NCBI GenBank assembly: GCA_021158465.1
Contig: JAGGUN010000022.1
Location: 21,601 to 85,600 of the forward strand
Direction of reading: 5' to 3'
From: a bacterium
GTDB lineage: Bacteria > UBP14 > UBA6098 > 4484-93
Length of the DNA stretch: 64,000 nucleotides
Below, piece after piece: positions 10,400 to 20,451 of the stretch. The notes under the pieces are model-generated. The model was not told where the DNA came from. It saw nothing but the letters and a program-made list of their open reading frames with translations, and ran no database searches. The translations under genes were made by a program, and so were the position numbers. Each line of letters starts with the position of its first letter. The first letter of the stretch is position 1.

Positions 10400-12819
10400 T
10401 AGAACTGTAGGGTCATTGAGATTCGCTTAATACCGGACAGCACGACATCCTTCTGTTTGGGGATATATCCGAAATCGAAGCTGAAGTTTCGGTAGTGCAA
10501 TCCGGCACCGAATGTTGCGTACTTAAGGCAGCCCTCAGTATCCCAGACATAGCCGCCTCTCAGAGAGACGAAGTTCCCGTAGGAATACTCTACGCCGACG
10601 TTCTCGATAACCTCTTTTAACTCCTCCTTAAAGATGCATGAGTAGTCTTTTTTCCCGGTGCTCGTAGTGCACTGTGGCTCATATCCGATGTCTATCAGGT
10701 CTTTGTTAAGGTCGGCGAGCACGGTCAGTTTGTTGTAAGATGAATTCAGGATATTATATGCTATACCGAACTTTGCGTTTCTCGGCAGCGGGTCAGCCTG
10801 TGCTGCATCTATGTAGGCGATGTCTGGTCCGAGGTTTTGGATGGTAAGTCCGAGGTTTAGCCCACGGATAGGCGTTTTATAAAGGATACCGAGGTCCACG
10901 GCAGCATCGTGAGCGATCCCTTTTCCTTGTTCACTTCCTGCTCCAACATCTGCAAGATGGCTGTAGATATACTTGAGTGTAACACCGGCGGAAAGTCCGT
11001 GGGTTATCGGCAGTCCGTATGATAGCGCTATTGCCATATCGTAGGAGCTGAACACGCCGAGGCTATCCCCCTGTGGGTTTGTATGCACGTTCTTACCCAT
11101 AGAGAGAAATGTAATGCTGCCACCAACTGTTCCCCATCCTTCCAGATAGTGAGTTCCAGCTAAGAACTCGTAATAGATGTCACTGGCGAGCTCGGGTAGC
11201 CACTGAACATGCATAGCAGTTATTCCGCTTTTCCCCTTGGAATACACGACCACCTTATTCTGTGTAGCGAACCATATCTCGCCGCCGCGCTCGGTCATAG
11301 CAACGGTTGGGTCCCTATCGAGACCAGAATGGGAGTAGTAGCGGAACTTCCCCTTGGAATAGACCAAAACGCCGTACTCTGTTCCGAAATAGAGCTTACT
11401 GCCGGTAGCAACGACGGAGTATGCCTTTCCGCTCGTTGGACTTGATGGAATAGCTACAATATCACCAGGTGAGAGCTCCATCCGGTTGGAGCGGTTGAAC
11501 TTCAGGATATCGTCTCGCAGACGCATACGGGTGTTCTCGTCAAGAGACGGCCATCTCGCTTCGACGAAGTCTGATATCGTTGTTGCCTCTGTTACCTTGG
11601 CGAACTGATAGCCGAAGAACTTCCAGGTATGCTCGGAAGACATCTTCTTTATTCCGTACCTTGTTCCAAACCAGAGATTTCTTGACCTATCTCTGGCGAC
11701 CGAATATATCTCCCCTTCAAACACTGCAGAGTATGGTATCTTTACGCTTTCGAGACTGATTGTATCCGTTTCCGAGGCGTCTTGGATGTTATTGGTGACG
11801 GTGAGCTCAAGTAGCGTCATATCTCGTCTGTTTCCGAGCGGCTTGTCGAAGACGAGGTCAATGAGTTTGCCCCATGTGAGCCTCTTCCCTTCAAGCCGGA
11901 AGGTATATTCTCTCGACCAGTTCATTCCTCGATACACTGCTACTCCGTTCTCTGTCGAGCACCAGACCTCTGAGGATGAGATTGGGAAGACCCCGGTGAC
12001 CTTCTTAGAGGGCAATCCGTCCATGGGTGAGAACTGTCTCCACTTGGCGCCACGCTTCCTGTAGACGCCGTTGTCTGTGGCAACCCAGATACCTCCCGCA
12101 TCATCCTCCGATATCATATTTACCCTTACATCCTTTGGAGAGGATTTTTCCCTTATCTTTACCATTCCGCTCTTCGAGTAGCGGTATAACCCGTTTTCTG
12201 TTCCTATCCAGAGGTTCTTGGATTTGTCACCGTAGAGGCAGGTTATCTTCTCGGTTATCATTATCGAGTACGGTATCTTCAGTTCGAAGTCCACTGGCAT
12301 AATATCGTTTTCTAAGGTTATCCCTGACAACTTGTTGTGGTTGACGATGCGAGAGAAGATACTGCTCTTTATCTGCTCCTCGGAAAGGGACGGGAAGAGC
12401 CGCTTGAGTATCTCGGTTAGATGCTCGTCCTCACCAGTCACATAGATTAGCTCCTTGTTCCACCCCTTCGATGTGTGTTTGTATAAGCTGTTTTCTGTGG
12501 CGACCCACATATCATATTTTCTATAGTCTATTTCCACTCTTCCAGACTTGATGAGCGCCAGAGCGATAATCTGCTCTTCCGGGTGATCGAACTCGAACTC
12601 ATACCAGGAACTGGAGAGGGGATACCTGCCGAGTCCTGCTGGGTTATAGTAGGTTGCCGTGGGGTCATCGGAGAGGGCTACAAATGACTCTCCCATACCG
12701 GTAGGTCGTGCTCCTGGATGTATCATCAGGAAGAGTACCGCTGACTGGCGGAGGTCGGCGGAGGCTGATGAAAAAAGCGCTGTCAAAACCACCAGCAGGA
12801 TGACTATCTTCCTTACCAT
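10399..12819 (-). CDS. PorV-type outer-membrane barrel with inserted beta-propeller
   Basis: An 806-residue protein. After a signal peptide, residues 34-64 (HPGARPTGMGESFVAL, then YYNPAGLG) match the start of the PorV/PorQ (UPF0164-like) barrel family. Residues about 95-535 do not: they contain repeated blades of the NLWIGTENGLYRY, GIWVATDNGVYRK, EVWCSTENGVAVY and NLWFGTRYGIKKM type, the two-component-regulator propeller (Reg_prop) repeat. From about residue 535 (WLPELASDIYYEFLAG, GWGTVGGSITFLSMG) the barrel resumes and ends in a C-terminal Phe. A propeller of about 440 residues therefore sits inside a PorV-like barrel. It lies between porU and T9SS cargo, so it probably acts as the PorV shuttle of the sortase complex or as a variant. 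An ordinary PorV is about half this length. Confidence 0.82.
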   Translation of the reverse strand: MVRKIVILLVVLTALFSSASADLRQSAVLFLMIHPGARPTGMGESFVALSDDPTATYYNPAGLGRYPLSSSWYEFEFDHPEEQIIALALIKSGRVEIDYRKYDMWVATENSLYKHTSKGWNKELIYVTGEDEHLTEILKRLFPSLSEEQIKSSIFSRIVNHNKLSGITLENDIMPVDFELKIPYSIMITEKITCLYGDKSKNLWIGTENGLYRYSKSGMVKIREKSSPKDVRVNMISEDDAGGIWVATDNGVYRKRGAKWRQFSPMDGLPSKKVTGVFPISSSEVWCSTENGVAVYRGMNWSREYTFRLEGKRLTWGKLIDLVFDKPLGNRRDMTLLELTVTNNIQDASETDTISLESVKIPYSAVFEGEIYSVARDRSRNLWFGTRYGIKKMSSEHTWKFFGYQFAKVTEATTISDFVEARWPSLDENTRMRLRDDILKFNRSNRMELSPGDIVAIPSSPTSGKAYSVVATGSKLYFGTEYGVLVYSKGKFRYYSHSGLDRDPTVAMTERGGEIWFATQNKVVVYSKGKSGITAMHVQWLPELASDIYYEFLAGTHYLEGWGTVGGSITFLSMGKNVHTNPQGDSLGVFSSYDMAIALSYGLPITHGLSAGVTLKYIYSHLADVGAGSEQGKGIAHDAAVDLGILYKTPIRGLNLGLTIQNLGPDIAYIDAAQADPLPRNAKFGIAYNILNSSYNKLTVLADLNKDLIDIGYEPQCTTSTGKKDYSCIFKEELKEVIENVGVEYSYGNFVSLRGGYVWDTEGCLKYATFGAGLHYRNFSFDFGYIPKQKDVVLSGIKRISMTLQF

Positions 12820-12831
12820 ATTCTTCCTCCC

Positions 12832-15800
12832 TTATTTTATCTTGCTCACCTTTTTGACGAATTCCTTCTTTGTATCATTCTTACGGACGACGAGCTTGTA
12901 AAGATATGTTCCGTTCGGAACCTCTCTGCCGTTTTCATCCTTCCCATCCCAATATATCTTGTTGAACCCGTTTATGCAAATGTTATCTTTTAGCCTGCGA
13001 ACAAGCCTCCCGGATAGGGTAAATATGCTGATATCTGCTTCCCCCTCGCCGTATAGTATGAATGTGAACCACACTCCGTCTGTGAACGGAGATGGATAGG
13101 GTAGGATCTCCTTCACGGATATATTATCGTCGGCTACTTCAAAATGAACAGTTTCGAGCGTTGCATTGCCGAAGTTGTCCCAGACCTTGACTGCTGCCGT
13201 GTGTATCCCCGGTGAAAGCAGAGGTAAGGTGTATACTATTAGTCCATCTGTGGAGCTGTCGATGTTGTATCTGAAATATCCTGTTATATCGGTTGATTGC
13301 TCTATGTTTTCGTCTATTATAAGCGTTATTGTATGTCCGACCTGTCCTGTAGTGTTTATTCCAGATTCATCTGAGACCTCGGCATAGAGCACTGACCCGT
13401 TTGGGACGAGGTCAAAGTCGCTGAACCCTTTGTTGCCGATGTAGATTTTTACCGACGGAGGGATTGTATCGAGTTCGGTAATCTCAGAGTGCGTCGATAT
13501 GGGGATGGAGTCAAGCCCGCCAGCTGCGTCGAATGTGTCGTTGTAAGCGTATGCTGTAATCCTTGCACAGTTTGCTCCGTAACTTATCTCCCTCGGTAGG
13601 ATAAAACCTGCCTGAAACTCCCCTTTGGTAACGGTGAACTCACCCGAGAAGAGGATATTCCCAGGCTTTGTGTATTGAATGGTCGAGCCAGTTCCGTCTG
13701 CAAGCGTGTATGTCTTTATGTAGTCTGAATCGAATACCTTTATGTTGACCTTCCCATCGATCGGGAGCAGTTCTCCAGATGTATCTCGAACGCTTCCGTA
13801 GATTGTTATCCGTGTGAGGGCAATGAATTCATCTGGTGTCATGGAGTCGATCACAACGGGGAGGTCAGGGTTGGCAAGGCGTGTTGCTGGGTCGCCGAAT
13901 AGGAGATACTGGGCATCGTTGGAGCTATAAGTTCCCAGGATCTTTGCCGCCAGAAGTGCCTCGCCGAGATAAGGCTTTGGACGGTTCATAAATAGCAGGT
14001 TGAAAAGGTTGTAGTTTAGGCTGGCGTTCGGAGATGGTGTGGTTGGCCCCGTGGCTGCGATGGAGGCTATACTCCCCTTATCTGCTTCCCTCTGCATCCT
14101 CTCAGATAGGCATTCGAACCCAGGAACGAAGAACTCTGACACAGCACAGGAAAATGAATTGACGAGTGGTAGCATTCTGCCGTTTGATAGCCGTGCAATG
14201 TCTGAGTTAGAGTCGAATAGATGCTCGTGCGCCCAGAGATGATAATTCCCATGCCCGATGAAGTTAACGACAACCGCTCCCTCGTTTATCCAGTTGATGA
14301 GGTCGGCGTTTGCCTCTGGCTTGAGCCTCTGTGAGTTCATCGGATACTCAACCATATAGAGCATCCTTCTCTCACCCCAGTAAGGTAGAAAGTTCTGCAG
14401 TTCGCTTGTCTGAGTTGTGTGCATACCCTCACTGTGGGATGTAGTTGTGTTCTCATCATCGCCGCAGAGGATGTACCTGTTCCGCCAGTTGCCAAAGTGT
14501 GGGTTATACTCGTAGTCTATGACCTTCGATGTGATGATATCGAGTTCTCGCTGACTGTTGGCACAGAACCTACCAGCTGCAACCTGTGGAACGAGCGATG
14601 CAGGGTCTGTCTTAAGGTACCAATCGTCAGAGAAGTAAACCCCCTCTCCTGCAGGTGGTAGCGGATTGGCGTTACGGGTTGTTATCTCCTTGTAATCGTA
14701 GTGTCCGTCGCCGACGAGCAGGACAAACTCTGGAGGAACACCCCAGTTCTCCAGGGCATATTTTATATAGTTTCTTATGGCACCAGGGTCGAAAACCCCC
14801 CAGGAGAATTCGTTGTATATTTGCTGAAGGGTTGCTACCTTCACCCGAAACCCAGAGAATTTCTCCCTGAAATCCCTTATGTCTGTTATGTTGAACTCCT
14901 CATCGGCAATGATAATGTACTCTCCCCCCGATATATCTGCCCTGAGACCGAGGTCAGGTATGTAGTCTGCCATCTGAACACGCCTGAACGAGGACGGGGT
15001 TGTGGCAAAGTATATCCTGCGTACGCTGTCCACAGAATCGGTGACTGTCCCCCCTACCGAGTACCGGACAGAGAACCTATCTGTTACATCAAATATCCAG
15101 ATGCTATCTCCTTCTATGTTATACCGGTAAGTTCCAGCCTCCTTCGGAGATAGGAAGGTTAGGCTGTCGTCTGCCAAGGAGAGCCGTTTCTCGTATTCTA
15201 CCTCAAAGTAATAGAAGAATGTTTCCCTCGAGTAGTGGAATGAAATATGATTTGTTCCAGGTGCAAGTGTGGAAACAGGAAACCCTCTATCGATCGGGTC
15301 ATAACTGCTCGCTTCGCCGTTCACAACAATGTACGACGGCTGGGGATAAGCCCTGACGACCCCGTTGGAGGATGCGATCCGATCTTCTGTGAAGCTATAG
15401 GTTCTTGTTGTGAACCTGTCCCACCCCCAGTCTATGCCGGCATTGTATATACGCTTCTCCTCGAAATGGTCTAAGGCAAAGCCTGTTTCTTTCTCTTCGT
15501 ATTTCGCATACTTGGTGAACTGTTCCATACGGGCAGCTGGAGTTGAGAAATCTCCCCCTATGGCGATAAAGTAGCAGTTTTCCCTCGCATACGGATGATA
15601 GTTGAAGCTATAATTTGCTAAGTCTATTGTCTTAAGAAAGTTTATCCCGTTTCCCCAGAAGATGAAATACTCCTCAGGTTCAATAGATTTATCGTCATCG
15701 CCGAAGAATAGGAGGGGGATTTCTTGTAGTTTTGGCTGTTCGAATGTTATGGCGGGCAGTTTCCTGCCTCCGCCGTTGAACAGGCGGACATCGTCAGGGC

Positions 15801-16572
15801 TTATTGTCTCTGGCTGGATGCCGAGGTTCGAGAGGAGGTTATAGTCAAGCTTGTATATTCCGTTGGAGTTGATGTAGAACTTATACCATCTATCCGATGG
15901 GGAGAACGGGTTGTAGTATTCCTTTCTTTGCTTCCTCCTGCGTAGCCGGAGGGCTGATTTATAGTTGGAAAGCAGATTTTTCAGGATATGTTCGTATCTA
16001 CCTTCGGGAACGGTTTTCCCTGATGGGTTGTGGAAGATAACGGAGACAGTGAGCTTCTTCACAAGCTCAATTTCACCTGTCTCTGGGTTAAACCTAACAG
16101 GATAGTATCTTATTGCTGCGATATGCTGTGAGCGGAAGTCTCCCATATCGAGGAAGACTGCATCATCGTTTGGATAGAAGTCAGAGGTGGAGTAAACAGA
16201 GTCGTTTTCGGTGATTTTATATTCCCAGATGTCATTTCTAAGGTTCGGTGTTGGCACGGGCTTAACCCGTCCCTTGCCGTATGGAACAACTTCTTTCTCT
16301 GCACGGATGGAAAAAGAATCGCTTATCCCTATTATTATCGACTGCGATGGTATATCAGGGAAGCCGGAAGGTTCCCTGTGAGAAAACCTTTCCGGCACGA
16401 GGATAGCGGTATAACCACCCGATTCGACGAGGGAAACAGAATCGGGTTCGAGGGAAAACTCAACGGAGAATCGAGAAGGAGAATCCTCGATTATTGTATA
16501 GGGGAAACTCACAGCTGATAGGAAGAGGAGAGCCCCGGCAGATACCGTCAATATCTTCAGTATATACAACAT
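12832..16572 (-). CDS. porU: Type IX secretion sortase PorU (C25 gingipain-like)
   Basis: A 1246-residue surface-targeted protease-sortase. The C25 catalytic pair is His774 in NFIGHGNYH and Cys809 in NSFSCAVSEFF, 35 residues apart. Family segments FLLVGDGHYDY and YLLFGDPATRL surround them, and an Ig-like/FlgD-like C-terminal domain with a Por-type tail (YPSPF, DISIFTLSGRLVRRL, NGTYLYKLVV) ends the protein. PorU removes the sorting domain of T9SS cargo and attaches the cargo to the surface. I chose the MLYILKILTV start, which opens a signal peptide. The frame stays open 23 codons further upstream, but that stretch carries the promoter boxes. The ribosome binding site at the chosen start is weak. 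It is the first gene of the operon with the PorV-like barrel. Confidence 0.87.
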   Translation of the reverse strand: MLYILKILTVSAGALLFLSAVSFPYTIIEDSPSRFSVEFSLEPDSVSLVESGGYTAILVPERFSHREPSGFPDIPSQSIIIGISDSFSIRAEKEVVPYGKGRVKPVPTPNLRNDIWEYKITENDSVYSTSDFYPNDDAVFLDMGDFRSQHIAAIRYYPVRFNPETGEIELVKKLTVSVIFHNPSGKTVPEGRYEHILKNLLSNYKSALRLRRRKQRKEYYNPFSPSDRWYKFYINSNGIYKLDYNLLSNLGIQPETISPDDVRLFNGGGRKLPAITFEQPKLQEIPLLFFGDDDKSIEPEEYFIFWGNGINFLKTIDLANYSFNYHPYARENCYFIAIGGDFSTPAARMEQFTKYAKYEEKETGFALDHFEEKRIYNAGIDWGWDRFTTRTYSFTEDRIASSNGVVRAYPQPSYIVVNGEASSYDPIDRGFPVSTLAPGTNHISFHYSRETFFYYFEVEYEKRLSLADDSLTFLSPKEAGTYRYNIEGDSIWIFDVTDRFSVRYSVGGTVTDSVDSVRRIYFATTPSSFRRVQMADYIPDLGLRADISGGEYIIIADEEFNITDIRDFREKFSGFRVKVATLQQIYNEFSWGVFDPGAIRNYIKYALENWGVPPEFVLLVGDGHYDYKEITTRNANPLPPAGEGVYFSDDWYLKTDPASLVPQVAAGRFCANSQRELDIITSKVIDYEYNPHFGNWRNRYILCGDDENTTTSHSEGMHTTQTSELQNFLPYWGERRMLYMVEYPMNSQRLKPEANADLINWINEGAVVVNFIGHGNYHLWAHEHLFDSNSDIARLSNGRMLPLVNSFSCAVSEFFVPGFECLSERMQREADKGSIASIAATGPTTPSPNASLNYNLFNLLFMNRPKPYLGEALLAAKILGTYSSNDAQYLLFGDPATRLANPDLPVVIDSMTPDEFIALTRITIYGSVRDTSGELLPIDGKVNIKVFDSDYIKTYTLADGTGSTIQYTKPGNILFSGEFTVTKGEFQAGFILPREISYGANCARITAYAYNDTFDAAGGLDSIPISTHSEITELDTIPPSVKIYIGNKGFSDFDLVPNGSVLYAEVSDESGINTTGQVGHTITLIIDENIEQSTDITGYFRYNIDSSTDGLIVYTLPLLSPGIHTAAVKVWDNFGNATLETVHFEVADDNISVKEILPYPSPFTDGVWFTFILYGEGEADISIFTLSGRLVRRLKDNICINGFNKIYWDGKDENGREVPNGTYLYKLVVRKNDTKKEFVKKVSKIK

Positions 16573-16613
16573 CCGCTTATAGAAGCTCCGGGCATCCTCC
16601 AGTTTTTGAGGGA

Positions 16614-16641
16614 AATATAAACGCATTGGTCTGTTTGTCAA
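16614..16641 (-). promoter_or_regulatory. Promoter for porU operon
   Basis: Minus strand TTGACA (16636-16641), 16-base spacer, TATATT (16614-16619). It begins six bases after the mtnA stop codon, and its position argues that the true porU start lies downstream at 16572. Confidence 0.7.
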
Positions 16642-16646
16642 GAGTT

Positions 16647-17681
16647 TTAACCTATGAGCTTTGGAATGTTCTTTTTTAGAGGGTTCTCTATTATGCCTTT
16701 TTCGGTTATGATCCCTGTTATGAGCTCTGCTGGAGTTACATCGAATGCATATGTGAGAGCATCGGCTTCCTTTGGAGCTATCCAGGTTCCACAGAACCTT
16801 TTTATCTCATCTTGAGAGCGTTTTTCGATGGGTATCTGTCTGCCTGTGGAGAGAGTGAGATCGAATGTTGTTGATGGGGCAGCGACATAGAACATAACAT
16901 TGTGAGCCTTTGCTAGCACGGCGAGAGAGTATGTTCCTATCTTGTTTGCCACATCGCCGTTTGCTGCAATCCTGTCTGCCCCGACAATGACTATATCAAC
17001 TCCCCTGCGAGCCATAAGGGCACCTGCCATACTGTCTGTTATAACCGTCGTCGGGATACCTTCGCTTACAAGCTCGAACGCTGTGAGGCGAGCCCCTTGG
17101 AGTAGGGGGCGGGTCTCGTCCGCGTACACGGATATCCTCTTTCCCTTTTCCCAGGCTTTGTATATGACGGCGAGGGCAGTTCCTATTCCGCCTGTTGCGA
17201 GTGCTCCAGCGTTGCAATGAGTAAGTATCCTGAACCCGTCTTTGATAAGCCCCTCGCCAGCTTCACCTATTGCCTCGCAGAGAGCCTCATCCTCCTTGTG
17301 GATCTTTATTGCTTCCTCGAGCACAAGCTTTTTTATCTCCCGGGGGGGTAGTGAACTGTTCGACTTTATCAGATTGTCCATACGGTCGATTGTGTGGAAC
17401 AGATTGACCGCTGTCGGTCGTGAGGAACGCAGGAAATCCGCTACGGTCGTGAATCTGCTGTAGAAATCCTCGAATGTTCCTGTATCGTAGTGGCGGATGC
17501 CCAGATATATCCCGTAGCCTGCCACTATCCCCAGAAGTGGTGCACCACGCACAGCGAGTGTGACGATTGCTTCTCGCAGCTCCATAACATCGTAAATGTC
17601 GAGCCACACGAGTTCGCCAGGGAGTTTCCGCTGGTCTATTGCTCGCAGGTGTTCCCCTCTCCACTCGATCGCTTTTATCAT
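16647..17681 (-). CDS. mtnA: S-methyl-5-thioribose-1-phosphate isomerase
   Basis: A 344-residue member of the eIF2B-alpha/MtnA superfamily. The RGAP segment near residue 45, the catalytic-cysteine region ILTHCNAGALATGGIGTAL and the catalytic-aspartate region GADRIAANGDVANKIGT are those of MtnA, which converts methylthioribose-1-phosphate to methylthioribulose-1-phosphate in the methionine salvage pathway. No other salvage genes are in the window. It starts 7 bases after the subtilase gene, probably in one transcript. The length and the MIKAIEWRG start are normal. Ribose-1,5-bisphosphate isomerase is a related alternative, but the motifs favour MtnA. Confidence 0.92.
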   Translation of the reverse strand: MIKAIEWRGEHLRAIDQRKLPGELVWLDIYDVMELREAIVTLAVRGAPLLGIVAGYGIYLGIRHYDTGTFEDFYSRFTTVADFLRSSRPTAVNLFHTIDRMDNLIKSNSSLPPREIKKLVLEEAIKIHKEDEALCEAIGEAGEGLIKDGFRILTHCNAGALATGGIGTALAVIYKAWEKGKRISVYADETRPLLQGARLTAFELVSEGIPTTVITDSMAGALMARRGVDIVIVGADRIAANGDVANKIGTYSLAVLAKAHNVMFYVAAPSTTFDLTLSTGRQIPIEKRSQDEIKRFCGTWIAPKEADALTYAFDVTPAELITGIITEKGIIENPLKKNIPKLIG

Positions 17682-17688
17682 TCCTCTC

Positions 17689-20415
17689 CTATTTGATATA
17701 GATGAGCTTTGTGCTTATACTTTCCGCTCCGTCCTTCAGGATGGCAATGTAGGTCCCGGTGGGTGAGTTGCTCGCGTTCCAAGAGGCTGTTTGCCAGCCG
17801 GATGATGGTATGACAGGAACTGAGGCAACCTTCTCACCGGTGATATTGTAGATGGATAGACTGGGGGAGTTGCCCGTGGAGTAGAACCTTATTGAGACTG
17901 TCGAGTTGAACGGATTGGGGTATGCTGTTATAACGGGTGACGAGGGGATCATTGGGAAATCCACCTCTTTTATCTCTGAGAAATCGTATCCGACGAACTC
18001 GAGCATCTTCCTGACGAACATCCATCTCGGAGTGAACGAAGGAAGCTCATTGTGAATACATTCTATCCCGAACCCGAGATAGAATACCGTGTTGTTGAGT
18101 GTGATATCGACATATCTCGTTGCGGCAAAGGAGCCAGAAGTGTCCCCTTCATAGGTGAGGATACCAACGGCACCGTCCGTTGGGGTGCATCCGGATGGAC
18201 TATCTGGGGAATATGCTCCACCGGAGAGAACGATACGGATGCTATCTGTTACTGGGTCGCCCTCGATTCCCGACAGTATAACCCTGCCAGCATCGTCTAC
18301 CGTGTGTTCGGCGTGGATTATATCTGAGAATAGGGAGGTCCCTCCCATATCCTCGCCGATGTTCTCTCCTGATAGTATTAGAACCTTGTTCCCTTCGTTG
18401 TAAAAGTTGGTGATAAGTGAGAGCTCTGTTTCCGTTATCGATGTGTCACGGACAGTTCCTGTGAACCAGATGACCGTGCGGTATTTGTTCAGCTCCTCCT
18501 GAGAGATAGCCCCTTGGTTCTTGTTCCATATATCGTAGACTAACCTGTTGGTCAGAAGCGCCGTATTGTAATACGATATGTTTGTTGTATCGGTCTCAGA
18601 GCCGTTATAGACGAGGATGTCCGGTCGTCCTATCATAAATGTGATATACCCATAGTTGATAGTTCCCTGCTCGGTTGTTAGCCGCCATCTAAAGCGAGCT
18701 TTATGTGCTGGCATATCGGACAGCATCCGAAAGCGTATAGGTGCAGAGTCATTCCTGGCAGTGTCACCGGGGGCGATATCCGGAAAGTCAACATCACCTG
18801 TTATGATCTCCACGGTTGTGTCGGCTGTTGTCAGATGGAGCGTTGCACCTGTTCCCATCATCCAGCCAGGTTCGTTCGCGAATGAGAGGATTATTTCGCC
18901 TGTCTCCCCTGGGTCGACCCTACCATCGAGGTTACCGTCGATATCGGTGCTTTGATACCCTACGAATGAGAGTTCAGGGTATATCACCTGCCCGATAGCC
19001 TTGAATACATTCACGCGTCCCCTGCCAAGTCTTCCCTCATATCCCGGGTTGAGGGAATCTATGGGGTCGGCAGAATCAAGCAGTCTGTTGTATACCCAAT
19101 GGTTTGATGAGTCGGGGAAATATGCTCGGACAAGTGCGCCACATCCCGCAGCAACAGGTGATGCCATGGATGTTCCGTCCCAGCTCGTGAAGGAGTCGAC
19201 TGGGATGGTGCTGTATATCGAGACACCAGGTGCGGATAGTTCTATCCAGCTGCCATAGTTGGAGAAGTATGCCTTGTGGTCGTTCTCGTCGGTTGCGGCA
19301 ACGGATATGACATGATTAAAGTTAGCAGGATAGAATCGTGCTGAAACATCATCATTGCCAGCACCACCGACAAGTAGAACGCCTGCTGCCCAAGCGTCCT
19401 GACAAGCCTCGTTCTCGTCCGGGTCGGGGTGGGAGCTGCCGTAGCTCATGTTTATCACCTTTGCGCCCATATCGATTGCATACCTAAAACAGCGCAGAAG
19501 GGCGATTGTCTGCATACCACCAAGGGTGCCGTCGTTCGGGTAGTAGCCTGCTCGCAGGCACATAAGCTTCGAGCTCCAATTGCACCCTGCCATACCGTAT
19601 CCGTTGTTCCCAAGCGCTGCCATAATCCCGTTTGTGTGTGTCCCGTGTCCGTCCAGTATAAAATCTGACGGGTCACTGTCGGGATCGTCGCCATCCTCGA
19701 TAAGTACACCGTCGTTGTATGCGTCTGGGGCGTTATCGACGAAATCGTATCCGATGAGGTCGTCGATGACCCCGTTGAGGTCGTTGTCGAGCCCATCGAA
19801 ATCATCGACATCGAACGGGACACCATCACCATCCAAATCCTCGCCAGGGTTCACCCATATGTTCGGATAGAGGTCGGGATGACTCCAATTGACACCAGAG
19901 TCGATCCCCGTTATTATAACGGAGCTATCACCTGTTGTTGTCCCCCAGGCTCGATCAAGTCCGATTTTCGGTGCCCACCACTGCCGGGAATAACCAGGGT
20001 CATCGGGTGTTACCGGAAGATACAAAAGCGGGATAATATAGTCAGGAAGAGAATATTTTACGAACGGTAGCTTCTCAAACCGCTTTGCAACTTCCGCAGC
20101 ATCAAACCTATCAGGGAAGTGGAAAACAACCCTGTTTGACCAGTGAGCCCATTTCTCCTCGAACCTGCCCAGAGACCCGAGAAGCGGCTCCCAGTCGTAT
20201 GCCTCAATCTCTTCCAGGAGTCTATCCAGCTCGGGAATGCCTGAGCGAACCACACCATCCTGAACGGTCAGTTTCTCCTGAATATCGAGGGAATAGTCGA
20301 AAGCGACGCGGACGACCCCCGGCGTGTATCTATCCGGCGGTGAGGGGTTATTGGCGTATATGGGTAAAGCAAGAAGCACCAAGGTTAGAACGGTGGCAGT
20401 GACGCTCTTTTGCAT
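17689..20415 (-). CDS. Secreted subtilisin-like (S8) protease with T9SS sorting domain
   Basis: A 908-residue secreted protease. Order: signal peptide (residues 1-22), an inhibitor-like propeptide to about residue 130, then the S8 domain with Asp172 in GIDSGVNWSHPDL, His257 in DGHGTHTNGI and Ser416 in GTSMASPVAAG. Beta-sandwich regions follow, then a Por-type C-terminal sorting domain (ITAYPNPFNSTV, PSLSIYNITGEKVA, PTGTYIAIL). A long Asp/Asn-rich insertion between Asp172 and His257 looks calcium-binding. The start at MQKSVTATVL is preceded by AAGGAG, and the frame upstream has no better start. A consensus promoter lies 37-64 bases upstream. Sec export followed by T9SS secretion is expected. 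Confidence 0.9.
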   Translation of the reverse strand: MQKSVTATVLTLVLLALPIYANNPSPPDRYTPGVVRVAFDYSLDIQEKLTVQDGVVRSGIPELDRLLEEIEAYDWEPLLGSLGRFEEKWAHWSNRVVFHFPDRFDAAEVAKRFEKLPFVKYSLPDYIIPLLYLPVTPDDPGYSRQWWAPKIGLDRAWGTTTGDSSVIITGIDSGVNWSHPDLYPNIWVNPGEDLDGDGVPFDVDDFDGLDNDLNGVIDDLIGYDFVDNAPDAYNDGVLIEDGDDPDSDPSDFILDGHGTHTNGIMAALGNNGYGMAGCNWSSKLMCLRAGYYPNDGTLGGMQTIALLRCFRYAIDMGAKVINMSYGSSHPDPDENEACQDAWAAGVLLVGGAGNDDVSARFYPANFNHVISVAATDENDHKAYFSNYGSWIELSAPGVSIYSTIPVDSFTSWDGTSMASPVAAGCGALVRAYFPDSSNHWVYNRLLDSADPIDSLNPGYEGRLGRGRVNVFKAIGQVIYPELSFVGYQSTDIDGNLDGRVDPGETGEIILSFANEPGWMMGTGATLHLTTADTTVEIITGDVDFPDIAPGDTARNDSAPIRFRMLSDMPAHKARFRWRLTTEQGTINYGYITFMIGRPDILVYNGSETDTTNISYYNTALLTNRLVYDIWNKNQGAISQEELNKYRTVIWFTGTVRDTSITETELSLITNFYNEGNKVLILSGENIGEDMGGTSLFSDIIHAEHTVDDAGRVILSGIEGDPVTDSIRIVLSGGAYSPDSPSGCTPTDGAVGILTYEGDTSGSFAATRYVDITLNNTVFYLGFGIECIHNELPSFTPRWMFVRKMLEFVGYDFSEIKEVDFPMIPSSPVITAYPNPFNSTVSIRFYSTGNSPSLSIYNITGEKVASVPVIPSSGWQTASWNASNSPTGTYIAILKDGAESISTKLIYIK

Positions 20416-20451
20416 CTTCGCTCCTTCATTTCCGGGACACAATTTTGGTTA

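Noticed and set aside
16557..16595. Short upstream reading frame (12 codons) overlapping the porU start
   Set aside because: Its GGAGG is directly against the ATG, too close for ribosome binding, and no regulatory context is seen.
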